Shown: positions 7,400 through 15,365 of the stretch, in pieces | How the letters are laid out: each line of letters starts with the position of its first letter | Position numbering within the stretch: position 1 is the first letter of the stretch | Assembly (NCBI RefSeq): GCF_900111305.1 | Contig: NZ_FOGS01000005.1 | Location: forward strand, 124,001 to 188,000 | Direction: 5' to 3' | Source: Vreelandella subterranea | GTDB taxonomy: Bacteria; Pseudomonadota; Gammaproteobacteria; Pseudomonadales; Halomonadaceae | DNA: 64,000 nt | Notes under the pieces: generated by a model | Database searches by the model: none | The model's input: only the letters and a program-made list of their open reading frames with translations | Told to the model about the DNA's origin: nothing | Translations under genes and position numbers: made by a program

Positions 7400-8572
7400 A
7401 TGCGCAGGATGTTAGCAGCAAAAACCGGCTTTATCATGACAGGTGCTCTGCTTTTCGCCAGCACTGCCTGGGCGCTTGAAGACGCTGACGAGGCACACAT
7501 CGAGGCGCTGGTAAACGATACGATCGCTCCGCTCATGGCCGAGCAGCGCATTCCAGGGATGTCCGTTGCGCTTAGCATCAATGGTCAGCCGTATTACTTT
7601 AATTATGGCGTTGCCGATCTGGAAGCAAAAACTCCGGTCACCCAGGAGACGCTGTTCGAACTTGGCTCCATCAGCAAGGTTTTCACCGCTACGCTGGCGG
7701 CTTACGCGGCCTCCCGCGGCGACCTGTCGCTGTCTGATTCAGCCAGTCAGCACCTATCGGCCCTTGAAGGCAGCGCCTTCGATGAGATCACCCTGCTGGA
7801 ACTGGGCACCTACACGGCAGGCGAGCTTCCTCTGCAATTCCCGGAAGCCGTGCAAGATGAAGCGGCGATGGTGGACTATTATCGCCAGTGGCAGCCTGAG
7901 TCACCGCCCGGCAGCCATCGACTCTACTCCAACCCGAGCATGGGCCTGTTCGGTTATCTCGCAGCGCAAAGCCTTGGCAAGCGGTTCGAGACGCTGATGC
8001 AAGAAGACCTGTTGGCACCGCTGGGCCTTGAGAACAGCTACTACCAGGTGCCCGAAGCGCAACAGCCGCATTACGCCTACGGTTACTCTCAAGATGACGA
8101 ACCGATCAGGGTGAACCCGGGCGTGCTGGACGCCCAAGCCTACGGCTTGAAATCAACCGCGGCAGACGTGCTGACGTTTGTGGAGGCGAATATGGACGCT
8201 ACCGGGCTTGATGGATCGCTCGGCCAGGCCATGGCGACTACGCGCGCGGATTACTTTGACGTCGGCAACATGACCCAGGGGCTTGGCTGGGAAAGCTACG
8301 CCTATCCGATCGCCCTTGATGCGCTTGTCCAGGGCAACTCGCTTGAGATGATCCTCAACGCCAACCCTGTCAGCCGCTTGAGCCCACCGCAGGCCCCCAG
8401 GCAGCAGGCGCTCTACAACAAGACGGGCTCTACCAATGGCTTTGGCGGCTATGTGGCCTTTGTGCCCAGCGAGCAGATCGGTATCGTGATGCTAGCCAAC
8501 CGCAATTACCCCAATCAGGCACGCATCGAGGCGGCTCATCGACTCCTGACCGCGCTGACTGACGGACGCTGA
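7400..8572 (+). CDS. ampC: Class C (AmpC-type) beta-lactamase
   Basis: Periplasmic serine beta-lactamase of class C, 390 aa from the ATG at 7400, which has AGGA 7 nt upstream. A signal peptide covers about residues 1-25 (TGALLFASTAWA). The three active-site motifs are complete: S90-I-S-K93 (nucleophile and general base), Y176-S-N178 (in HRLYSNPSMGLFGYLA) and K341-T-G343 (in KTGSTNGFGGYVAF). These match AmpC closely, rather than generic serine-hydrolase relatives. A longer reading from 7262 lacks the signal-peptide logic. Divergent AmpR supports a true inducible cephalosporinase. Substrate range cannot be read from sequence. Confidence 0.92.
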   Translation: MRRMLAAKTGFIMTGALLFASTAWALEDADEAHIEALVNDTIAPLMAEQRIPGMSVALSINGQPYYFNYGVADLEAKTPVTQETLFELGSISKVFTATLAAYAASRGDLSLSDSASQHLSALEGSAFDEITLLELGTYTAGELPLQFPEAVQDEAAMVDYYRQWQPESPPGSHRLYSNPSMGLFGYLAAQSLGKRFETLMQEDLLAPLGLENSYYQVPEAQQPHYAYGYSQDDEPIRVNPGVLDAQAYGLKSTAADVLTFVEANMDATGLDGSLGQAMATTRADYFDVGNMTQGLGWESYAYPIALDALVQGNSLEMILNANPVSRLSPPQAPRQQALYNKTGSTNGFGGYVAFVPSEQIGIVMLANRNYPNQARIEAAHRLLTALTDGR

Positions 8573-8659
8573 GTGCAGGATTGGCATCAGCGAAAGTTGC
8601 ATTTTTCGCTGTCGATAAGGAGACTAGCACCACTTCCTTTGCCTGCAAGAGTCAGCCCC

Positions 8660-9340
8660 ATGCGTTTAAACGCCGACTTTACCCGCTTTGCCTGTGTGAC
8701 ACCGGAAGATTACCGCTGGGTGGCCTCGCCCAGCGCTGGCGTCGAACGGATGATGCTCGACCGCATTGGCGACGAAGTCGCCCGCGCCACCAGCCTCGTA
8801 CGCTACGCCCCCAACACCCAGTTCGACCCGCATACCCACGGGGGCGGTGAAGAAATTTTAGTGCTGGAAGGCGTGTTCGCCGACGAGTATGGCCGTTATG
8901 CCGCCGGCAGCTACTTGAGAAACCCCATCGGTACCGGCCATACGCCGAAAATTGGCGATGAAGGGGCCTTGATACTGGTCAAGTTGCACCAGTTCGACCA
9001 AAACGATGAGTTGCAGCTTGCCGTCCCGGCCCACCGCCTGCCCTGGCAGCCGGACCGTCGCCCCGGCATCAGCTACAAGATGCTGCATACCTTTAAACAG
9101 GAGCGGGTCAGCCTGGAACACTGGGAAGCTGGCCAGGCCATTGAGTATCCGGTGCTGACCGGCGGGCTTGAGCTATTCGTGCTGGAGGGCGCCTTGAGCG
9201 ATGGCGACCGGGAATACACCGCGGGTAGCTGGTGCCGCTACCCCAGCGGCATGGCCCTGACCCTCACAGCCGGAAAGAACGGTGTGCAGATGTATCTCAA
9301 ACGCGGCCACCTACCGCCTGTCCAGGAAACTTCAGCCTAG
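8660..9340 (+). CDS. Double-cupin protein of the ChrR-like type
   Basis: A 226-aa protein made of two tandem cupin halves. The first (about residues 45-115) holds the metal-site pattern FDPHTHGGGEEILVLEG, the second (about 150-215) a degenerate copy (VLTGGLELFVLEGALSDGDREYTAGSWCRYP). The repeated phrase YAAGSYLRNP / YTAGSWCRYP shows the duplication. This resembles the cupin domain of ChrR anti-sigma factors, but the N-terminal zinc-binding sigma-interacting domain is absent and no ECF sigma gene is nearby. The ATG at 8660 is preferred over 8573, which gives an unconserved basic leader. Function is unknown; a metal-dependent enzyme or sensor is plausible. Confidence 0.8.
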   Translation: MRLNADFTRFACVTPEDYRWVASPSAGVERMMLDRIGDEVARATSLVRYAPNTQFDPHTHGGGEEILVLEGVFADEYGRYAAGSYLRNPIGTGHTPKIGDEGALILVKLHQFDQNDELQLAVPAHRLPWQPDRRPGISYKMLHTFKQERVSLEHWEAGQAIEYPVLTGGLELFVLEGALSDGDREYTAGSWCRYPSGMALTLTAGKNGVQMYLKRGHLPPVQETSA

Positions 9341-9694
9341 TGCCAGAAAGGGCAACAGCGTCAACGCTACCAGCAATACAATGGCGACGCCCACCAGCGT
9401 GAGCTGCACGGGGTGGGCACTAAAACGCTGCCATAAGGTGGGCGCATCGCCCCGTGCGAGCGCCTCCCGATGCTCTTGCCTGGCCCGCGCCTGGCGCTCG
9501 GCCTGATACTCCGCCAGCAGCGCATTGGCATCCTCTAGCTGGCTCAAGTCGCGCAGCCAGATGGCATCCACGCCCAGCCGGAAGAAGCCAGCCTGCGTCT
9601 CGTAGGTATCCAGACCGTGGGCATCGAGCAACTGGCGGACCTCCATCGCCTCTTCGTCGGTCACATGGCGCAGGCGGAACAGCAAATGCGCCAT
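9332..9694 (-). CDS. DUF6164-like small membrane protein
   Basis: A 120-aa protein starting MAHLLFRLRHVTDEEAMEVR. It has an N-terminal soluble part, a charged Gln/Arg/Glu-rich helix (about 68-88, ALLAEYQAERQARARQEH) and one C-terminal transmembrane helix (LTLVGVAIVLLVALTLLPFLALG). The layout fits DUF6164 proteins, which have no known function. The gene starts 1 nt after the gloA stop, so the two form a transcription unit. Its 3' end overlaps the convergent cupin gene by 9 nt. Confidence 0.75.
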   Translation of the reverse strand: MAHLLFRLRHVTDEEAMEVRQLLDAHGLDTYETQAGFFRLGVDAIWLRDLSQLEDANALLAEYQAERQARARQEHREALARGDAPTLWQRFSAHPVQLTLVGVAIVLLVALTLLPFLALG

Positions 9695-9695
9695 G

Positions 9696-10229
9696 CTAAT
9701 CGCCCTTGTTGGCCATCAGATCCGCCTGAATCACTTCAATCCAGTAGCCATCCGGGTCTTTGACAAAAATCACGTCTTGCATCTTGCCCTGATCGGCACG
9801 CTTGACGAAGGTGACGTCGTGCTCGTCAAACCACGCCTGGGCCGCCGCCAGGTCGGGCACGCTAAAGCAGATATGACCAAAGCCCTGGGGCTCGGCGTTG
9901 CCATCGTGGTAGGCAAAGCCGTCCTGATTTTCCGTGCCCCAGTTGTGGGTCAGCTCCAGCAGCCCCTTTTGACTGAACGTCCAGGCGGTTCTTGCCTGCG
10001 TCTCTTCGGGCACTTGGTCAGCGTCTTCCAGGTTAGCCAGGAAGTAGAGGGAAAATTGCATTTCTTCAAAATCAAGCCGACGCATCACCTGCATACCAAA
10101 CACCTGTGAATAAAACGCCAGCGCACGCTCGGGATCCTTGACCCGCAGCATGGTGTGGTTCAAACGAAATCCCTGGGTCTGCTTGGGTGCCGGAGCAACC
10201 CCTGGATGCTGCTCACCTTGAAACGACAT
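9696..10229 (-). CDS. gloA: Lactoylglutathione lyase (glyoxalase I)
   Basis: Isomerises the hemithioacetal of methylglyoxal and glutathione to S-lactoylglutathione in the cytosol. It is 177 aa, like the longer plant/Pseudomonas GloA class rather than the 135-aa E. coli form. Motifs read NHTMLRVKDPERALAFYSQV, FGHICFSVPDL and DPDGYWIEVIQ. These supply the expected metal ligands (first His, the Glu of LLELTHNWG, the His of FGHI and the Glu of YWIEV). It is co-transcribed with the DUF6164 gene. Identification is secure. Confidence 0.95.
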   Translation of the reverse strand: MSFQGEQHPGVAPAPKQTQGFRLNHTMLRVKDPERALAFYSQVFGMQVMRRLDFEEMQFSLYFLANLEDADQVPEETQARTAWTFSQKGLLELTHNWGTENQDGFAYHDGNAEPQGFGHICFSVPDLAAAQAWFDEHDVTFVKRADQGKMQDVIFVKDPDGYWIEVIQADLMANKGD

Positions 10230-10286
10230 GCACTATCTCCTTTGACGTATCGGTTACTTTGTACAAGGCTGTAAAATCCTTGCTGC

Positions 10287-10364
10287 CAGTCTTTAGGAAC
10301 CGTCTGTACCCGCAGCCTTTAATGACAGTCTTTAAAAACGGTCTTTAAAAACAGTCTTTCACCA
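10287..10364. repeat. Six-unit 13-bp tandem array between gloA and the DUF2237 gene
   Basis: Six consecutive 13-bp units begin at 10287, 10300, 10313, 10326, 10339 and 10352. The best copies are CAGTCTTTAAAAA and CGGTCTTTAAAAA; the outer units are diverged. The array lies in the 237-bp divergent intergenic region. No spacers occur, so it is not CRISPR. Nothing else could be identified in that gap. Confidence 0.8.
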
Positions 10365-10466
10365 CCATCGTGACTCGCTCTCATGGTTCACCAGGATGAT
10401 CGGTGTCTATGGTTTCATCATGAGGGCAGTCTGACAAAATACCAGCCCTTGCGCTAAGGAGGCCTT

Positions 10467-10841
10467 ATGGCCCGCGATCTCAATGTGCTGGGTGAACCGC
10501 TCACCCCGTGCTGCCATGACCCCAAAACCGGCTTTTACCGCGATGGATTCTGTCGCGTGGGGGCGGATGATGTGGGCGTTCACTCTGTGTGCGCCATGCT
10601 GACGGAGGAATTTCTGGCCTTTTCGCTGGCACAGGGCAACGACCTGGTAACGCCACGGCCTGAATTTGGCTTTCCTGGCCTGCAGCCCGGCGACCGTTGG
10701 TGCCTGTGCGCGTCACGCTGGCTGGAAGCCGCCGAGGTAGGCCTGGCGCCGCCCGTGGTCTTGTCCGGAACTAATCAGAAGACCCTCGACATCATCGGCC
10801 TGGACACCTTGCGCCGGCACGCTCTGGATGCCGTGCATTGA
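10467..10841 (+). CDS. DUF2237 family protein
   Basis: A 124-aa soluble protein of the DUF2237 family. It has the conserved start LNVLGEPLTPCCHDPKTGFYRDGFC, the central CAMLTEEFLAFSLAQGNDLVTPRPEFGFPGL and the GDRWCLCASRWLEA segment near residue 72. Several conserved Cys (14, 15, 28 and the WCLC pair) suggest metal or redox chemistry, but no function is established. AAGGAGG lies just upstream of the ATG. It seems to be transcribed alone. Confidence 0.85.
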   Translation: MARDLNVLGEPLTPCCHDPKTGFYRDGFCRVGADDVGVHSVCAMLTEEFLAFSLAQGNDLVTPRPEFGFPGLQPGDRWCLCASRWLEAAEVGLAPPVVLSGTNQKTLDIIGLDTLRRHALDAVH

Positions 10842-10948
10842 GGAGGCTGTGCCTTGGATATTCTGTGCAAACATTCTACACTCCCATTATAAACTTTATA
10901 CACCCATCCGCTGATCCCCACTTGACGGGTATCCCACAGGAGTAGGTC

Positions 10949-11293
10949 ATGGCCTCGATTGATACGACCCTTGGCGATCACATTACCTTGAAGCAGCTTT
11001 CCCAGGCGCTCCGCAACGGCTTCTCGCCAATTGTGGAGGTTGAATCAATGGACGGCATCTATAAAGTGCGCTTTCACCATGCCAATGGGGTTTCCGATTT
11101 ATCCAATGCCCAGGGGCACGTCAGCACCTTTCTGGGTACTGGTGAGATCCGCGATACCCTGGGTGAATTGGGCTTGACCCATGGCGTGCTTACCTTTGCC
11201 GATCAATGCGGCGACGAAATGATCGGTGTGGCGGGGAAAGCCATGACGCCTGATGAAATGCTCACCTACGGAACGCGCATCTCGTTTCGTTAA
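10949..11293 (+). CDS. Small conserved-looking protein, DUF6482-like
   Basis: A 114-aa acidic protein with no obvious membrane segment. The pattern VEVESMDGIYKVRF, a central helix (GTGEIRDTLGELGL) and a late DEMIG motif resemble small DUF6482 proteins from Pseudomonas and Halomonas, which have no known role. CAGGAG stands 6 nt before the ATG. The preceding 107 bp are AT-rich with TATA-like runs, so it probably has its own promoter. The family match is from memory and tentative; the reading frame itself looks real. Confidence 0.6.
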   Translation: MASIDTTLGDHITLKQLSQALRNGFSPIVEVESMDGIYKVRFHHANGVSDLSNAQGHVSTFLGTGEIRDTLGELGLTHGVLTFADQCGDEMIGVAGKAMTPDEMLTYGTRISFR

Positions 11294-11344
11294 ACGAGCC
11301 TTTCCAGGGCTTTACAGACCCGTCCAAGCCACGGATAGTAGGCG

Positions 11345-11456
11345 CACGACAGGGGCGCTCGTCACCGAACGGGCTGAGAAGCACCCTTATAACCTGAACC
11401 GGCTAATACCGGCGTAGGGAGTCGTGGTGCCCCGTCACCACCTCCCTGCCGGGAGG
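11345..11456 (+). ncRNA. TPP riboswitch (THI element) with translational expression platform
   Basis: The aptamer carries the conserved THI blocks GGGGCGCT, GCTGAGA, ACCCTTATAACCTGAAC, TAATACC and GCGTAGGGA. P1 is CACGAC (11345-11350) with GTCGTG (11421-11426). Downstream, CCTCCC (11441-11446) can pair with GGGAGG (11451-11456), which is the thiM Shine-Dalgarno 5 nt before the ATG. An alternative antisequestrator pairs AGGGAG (11416-11421) with CTCCCT (11442-11447) and GTGGTG (11424-11429) with CACCAC (11436-11441). The folds are mutually exclusive: TPP-bound hides the ribosome site, TPP-free exposes it. Confidence 0.95.
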
Positions 11457-11461
11457 ATTTC

Positions 11462-12271
11462 ATGACCATCCCCAACTTTGGCGACAGCTTGACGGCGCTG
11501 CGCGACACCACCCCGCTTATTCACTGCATCACCAACTATGTCGCGATGAACAGCACCGCCAACGTGCTGCTGGCTACCGGGGCGTCACCTGCCATGCTGC
11601 ATGCCACCCAGGAGGTTGCTGAATTCACCGGGCTGGCCGATGCGCTGTCGATCAACATCGGGACGCTTTCATCGCCCTGGGCGGAGGCCATGCTGCTTGC
11701 CGCGCGCACCGCTCGCGCGCACGACACGCCCTGGGTGCTGGACCCCGTCGCCGTGGGCGCGACCCGTTATCGCCAGGAAGTCTGCGCCGACCTTTTGGCC
11801 CTTCAGCCCAGCGTCATCCGTGGCAACGCCTCTGAAATCCTGGCCCTCGATGGGCTGGCCCACCAGGGCCGTGGGGTTGATGCCACTGCGTCCACCGACG
11901 ATGCCATAACGGCCGCCATGGCGCTGGCCGAGCGGCAACAGTGTATCGTCGCCATGACCGGTGAACGGGATAGAGTCACCGACGGAAAAGCCTGCTACAC
12001 GATCAGCGGCGGGCATCCTTTGATGCCCCGTGTCACGACCTTGGGGTGCGGGCTCAGCGCTCTGGTGGCCGCCTTTATCGCCGCCAACCCGGACGAGCCG
12101 CTGAGCGCCAGCAGTGCCGCCGTGGCGTGTTCTGCGGCAGCCGGAGAGCGTGCCGGGGAGACCGCCCAGGGGCCGGGCAGTTTTTACGTTGCCTTGCTGG
12201 ACGCGCTTTATCAGCTCACGCCTGATGCGCTTAATCACTTCGCCCGGCGGGAGGTCCGCGATGCCCTTTGA
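11462..12271 (+). CDS. thiM: Hydroxyethylthiazole kinase
   Basis: Phosphorylates the thiamine thiazole moiety (HET) in the salvage branch of thiamine synthesis. It is 269 aa with family motifs PLIHCITNYVAMNSTANVLL near residues 18-37, DPVAVGATRYR and the glycine-rich GCGLSALVAAF. It is the first gene behind the TPP riboswitch, whose sequestering hairpin includes its Shine-Dalgarno. Its 3' end overlaps thiE by 11 nt. Together they allow HET salvage and coupling to HMP-PP. Confidence 0.95.
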   Translation: MTIPNFGDSLTALRDTTPLIHCITNYVAMNSTANVLLATGASPAMLHATQEVAEFTGLADALSINIGTLSSPWAEAMLLAARTARAHDTPWVLDPVAVGATRYRQEVCADLLALQPSVIRGNASEILALDGLAHQGRGVDATASTDDAITAAMALAERQQCIVAMTGERDRVTDGKACYTISGGHPLMPRVTTLGCGLSALVAAFIAANPDEPLSASSAAVACSAAAGERAGETAQGPGSFYVALLDALYQLTPDALNHFARREVRDAL

Positions 12272-12872
12272 TCTGTCGCTTTATCTGGTCACCGACGCAA
12301 CCCTGTGCCAGCGCCATGGTCTTGAGCGCACTGTCAGCGAGGCTGTCCGCGGTGGCGTCACCATGGTGCAGCTGCGCGACAAGCAAGCAAGCGATGCACA
12401 GATGATCGACCAGGCACGGCGCCTGAAAGCCTTGCTGGCCGGCAGCGGGGTAGCGTTGATCATCAACGACCGCCTTGAGGTGGCGCTTGCCAGTCAAGCC
12501 GACGGACTGCATGTCGGTCAGAGCGATACCACGGTGCGCCAGGCCCGAGTGGCGATGGGGCCAAAGGCCATATTGGGGCTCTCGATCAACACCGTGGAAC
12601 AACTTCATGACGCACCTATCGATCAGCTTGACTACGTGGGCATCGGGCCGATCTTTGCCACCCCCAGCAAACAGGATCACGCCCAACCGATTGGTTTTGG
12701 CGGCCTTGCCTCCTTGATCAAGGATTGCCCGATTCCCAGCGTGGCCATTGGCGGGCTGAATGCCAGCCATGTGAATGCGATACGGCGGGCAGGCGCTGAC
12801 GGGCTAGCGGTCATCTCGGCGATATGCGGACAGCCCGATCCCGAGGCAGCGGCTCGCGCCTTCCAGCGTTGA
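12261..12872 (+). CDS. thiE: Thiamine-phosphate synthase
   Basis: Joins HMP pyrophosphate with the thiazole phosphate made by ThiM to give thiamine monophosphate. It is a 203-aa TIM barrel starting MPFDLSLYLVTDATLC, with VQLRDK (pyrophosphate-binding), IINDRLEVAL, DGLHVGQSD and VGIGPIFATPSKQDH. The start at 12261 is preferred over an upstream in-frame codon at 12114 because GGGAGG precedes it and homologues start there. thiD, which often accompanies these genes, is not in the window. Confidence 0.95.
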   Translation: MPFDLSLYLVTDATLCQRHGLERTVSEAVRGGVTMVQLRDKQASDAQMIDQARRLKALLAGSGVALIINDRLEVALASQADGLHVGQSDTTVRQARVAMGPKAILGLSINTVEQLHDAPIDQLDYVGIGPIFATPSKQDHAQPIGFGGLASLIKDCPIPSVAIGGLNASHVNAIRRAGADGLAVISAICGQPDPEAAARAFQR

Positions 12873-12876
12873 CAGC

Positions 12877-13755
12877 CTAGGCCGTTGGGCGGCGCTTCAA
12901 GGTAGTGCGCCGGTCGTGATAGGCGATCGCCAGGCCGCTTGCCATGATCAAGGCGCTGCCCACCCATACCCAGAGGTCGGGTAGCTCGCCCCAGAACCAC
13001 CAGCCGAGCAGCACTGCCCAGAGCATGGCGGTGTAATCGAACGGGGCGGCTATCGCCGCTGGCGCAAAGCGAAACGCCAGGGTAATGAACGCCGTCGCGC
13101 CCACGCCCAGTACGCCAGACGCCAAAAACCCCAGCCAGTGCCAGGGCAGCGGCGTCTGCCAGACCCAGGGCAAGGTCAGCCCCGTCACTATCAGGGGCAC
13201 AGAGGTCATGTAGAACAGCATCGCCCAGAGGTGTTCACGGCCCCCGTAGCGGCGTGCGGTAATCATCATCAAGGCATAGAACAGCGCCGCCCCCACCAGC
13301 ACCAGGGCGCCCAGTTGAAAGGCATCGCTATCAGGACGAACAATAATCAGCACCCCGACAAACCCTACCAGTGAGGCAATAAGCACCGGCGGTTCGATGC
13401 GCTCTCCCAACAACGGCACCGATAGCAGGGTGACAAACAGCGGCGCCACGAAGGCGATCGCCGTGGCCTCGGCCAGCGGCAAGAGCGTCAACCCCCATAC
13501 GAAACAGACCATGGTGGCGGTATAGATCAAGCCGCGAAGCAGATGCACACCCGGGCGCCGAGTCCGCAACTTGCGCAAGCCGCCGGCAAAATGAGCAAGC
13601 AGGGCAATCAGCGGCAGCGAAACCAGCGCCCGAAAGAAGATGATCTGCAGTGGCGAATGCACCTCGCCCAACCACTTGGAGACGGCGTCCCCCAGGGCCA
13701 GGAACAGGACACCGGTACACATGCAGAGTATGCCTTTCAGCGACGTTGTCACCAC
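12877..13755 (-). CDS. EamA/RhaT-type DMT family transporter
   Basis: Inner-membrane transporter of the drug/metabolite superfamily, 292 aa, about ten hydrophobic segments in two EamA repeats. The first repeat has the conserved PLFVTLLSVPLLGERI end, the second FDYTAMLWAVLLGWWFWGELP. The C-terminus is basic. It ends 4 nt from the convergent thiE stop. Substrate (metabolite, amino acid or drug export) cannot be deduced; nothing in the context ties it to thiamine. Confidence 0.88.
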   Translation of the reverse strand: MVTTSLKGILCMCTGVLFLALGDAVSKWLGEVHSPLQIIFFRALVSLPLIALLAHFAGGLRKLRTRRPGVHLLRGLIYTATMVCFVWGLTLLPLAEATAIAFVAPLFVTLLSVPLLGERIEPPVLIASLVGFVGVLIIVRPDSDAFQLGALVLVGAALFYALMMITARRYGGREHLWAMLFYMTSVPLIVTGLTLPWVWQTPLPWHWLGFLASGVLGVGATAFITLAFRFAPAAIAAPFDYTAMLWAVLLGWWFWGELPDLWVWVGSALIMASGLAIAYHDRRTTLKRRPTA

Positions 13756-13817
13756 GACCTCCCTTTCTTGCCTGGCTGAAATGTCTTAACTGGATAAAAT
13801 TAATTTAAATTAAAACT

Positions 13818-13854
13818 AAAAAACCCCGCCAAAAGAACCTTTGGCGGGGTTTTT
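13818..13854. terminator. Rho-independent terminator
   Basis: A 15-bp stem, AAAAACCCCGCCAAA with TTTGGCGGGGTTTTT, closes a 6-nt loop and is flanked by A/T runs on both sides. It lies just downstream of the minus-strand carboxypeptidase gene and upstream of the transporter gene. Confidence 0.9.
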
Positions 13855-13868
13855 GGCACTTTTCCGCG

Positions 13869-15206
13869 CTACAGGCTGGCGTTGACGACCATGCAGTCCA
13901 TTCCCCGCGAGCGAAGCTGTTCGCAGGCCTGGCGCGCCTGTTGCTCTTCCAGCGCCATCAGCCGGGCACGAAATATCGGGCTTTGCCCTACCGAGGTGTC
14001 TATCGCCACTTGGCCATCGAGGTCACGGGGCAGGTAGGTGGCGGCTTGACGTGCATAGCGCTGGGCTTGATCTTCCTGGCTGAAGGCGCCTACCTGGATC
14101 CCCCAGCCGCCTGCCGCACGTGCTGCCATGACCCGTTCGCGTTCGATAAAGGCCTGCAGGGGATCCTCCTCCTCCTGCTGCTGACGATCCGAGGCGGTGG
14201 GTGGTGCTTGAGAGGTCGGCTCTGACGGGGCAACTTCCGGTGTGTACTCAGCCATCACCGAGGATGCCAGCGTCGATGGTGGCGCGCTGGGCGCAGGAGT
14301 GGCGCTGGGTGTCTGGGCAAATGCCATGTATTCATCTGCAAAGTTAACATTGGCCACCCAGTTGGGTTGGTCACGAAGGCCAGCGCGAATAAAACTACGG
14401 TTGAGTAGGTTAGTCATGTGCTTATCACGAGATTGCGCCGTAAAGCCTCCCATGACGACAGCCATTAGCCGTCGATCACCCCGTTTAGCGGTGGTCAGAA
14501 CATTAAACCCCGAAGCGCGAATAAACCCTGTTTTCAAGCCATCGGCACCCGGGTAGTCCCGTACCAACCGGTTATGGCTGGTGTGCCGGGTACCCCGATA
14601 GGTGAATTCCTGTAAGCCAAAATAATGGTAGTAATCAGGGAAATCCTGCATCACACGGACCGCAAGGGTGACCATATCCCGGGCGGTGGTAACCTGTCGG
14701 TCATCGGGGAGGCCCGAGGCATTGCGAAACGTTGTATTGCGCATCCCCAATTCCCGGGCCTTCGCTGTCATCAATTGTGCGAAGCGGTCTTCACTCCCGC
14801 CCAGCGCCTCGGCCATCACCACGGCGACATCATTTGCCGAGCGTACGGCTAACGCACGGATCGCTTCATCGACCAGGATCGAACTGCCAGACGACAGCCA
14901 AAGCTTGGATGCAGGCATCGACGCCGCTTGAGAAGACACGGGTAATGGTTCGTCGAGACGTAAACGTCCTTCCTCAAGCGCTTCAAAAGCCAGGTAGAGC
15001 GTCATGACCTTGGTCAGCGAAGCAGGATAGCGACGCGCATCTGCATTTTCCGCGTACAGCACCTCGCCTCCATCAAGATCAACCACCATGCCTGCATAGC
15101 GCGGATTCGACGCTTGAAGGGGCAGTGACATGACAATGAATAATATTCCTGTGATCAGCGATGCTGCCCTGATGGATGCGCCTCGCCAACATTGTCTCGC
15201 TCTCAT
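13869..15206 (-). CDS. D-alanyl-D-alanine carboxypeptidase (S11) with C-terminal SPOR domain
   Basis: Low-molecular-weight penicillin-binding protein trimming the terminal D-Ala of peptidoglycan stem peptides. It is 445 aa from the ATG at 15206, chosen because AGGGGG lies 4 nt upstream; a second ATG at 15221 is possible. A signal peptide covers about residues 11-32. The S11 active site is complete: S63-L-T-K66, S123-A-N125 and K225-T-G227. After a Pro/Ala/Ser-rich linker (about 300-350), the last ~75 residues (GGWGIQVGAFSQEDQA onward) form a SPOR domain, which in other proteins binds denuded glycans at the septum. This replaces the usual membrane-anchoring amphipathic helix of PBP5/6. Confidence 0.92.
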   Translation of the reverse strand: MRARQCWRGASIRAASLITGILFIVMSLPLQASNPRYAGMVVDLDGGEVLYAENADARRYPASLTKVMTLYLAFEALEEGRLRLDEPLPVSSQAASMPASKLWLSSGSSILVDEAIRALAVRSANDVAVVMAEALGGSEDRFAQLMTAKARELGMRNTTFRNASGLPDDRQVTTARDMVTLAVRVMQDFPDYYHYFGLQEFTYRGTRHTSHNRLVRDYPGADGLKTGFIRASGFNVLTTAKRGDRRLMAVVMGGFTAQSRDKHMTNLLNRSFIRAGLRDQPNWVANVNFADEYMAFAQTPSATPAPSAPPSTLASSVMAEYTPEVAPSEPTSQAPPTASDRQQQEEEDPLQAFIERERVMAARAAGGWGIQVGAFSQEDQAQRYARQAATYLPRDLDGQVAIDTSVGQSPIFRARLMALEEQQARQACEQLRSRGMDCMVVNASL

Positions 15207-15307
15207 ACGTCCCCCTGACATTTTGTTTTATACCACTGCCATGATAACTGCCTTAACTTCAGGCTAATGCCCTGAGTATATACGTTGAACTGGTTAATCG
15301 GCACTAT

Positions 15308-15337
15308 AAAAAAACCGACCCACAAGGGGTCGGTTTT
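15308..15337 (-). terminator. Terminator of the alpha operon (after rplQ)
   Basis: Stem AAAACCGACCC (15311-15321) with GGGTCGGTTTT (15327-15337), followed on the minus strand by a run of T (complement of 15308-15314). It is placed 28 bp after the rplQ stop and ends the ribosomal gene block. Confidence 0.92.
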
Positions 15338-15365
15338 GGTGTTGACCAGCTGCCACAGAAGCGAA

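Noticed and set aside
10287-10364. Tandem 13-bp units considered as a CRISPR array
   Set aside because: Units are contiguous without spacers and far too short for CRISPR repeats.
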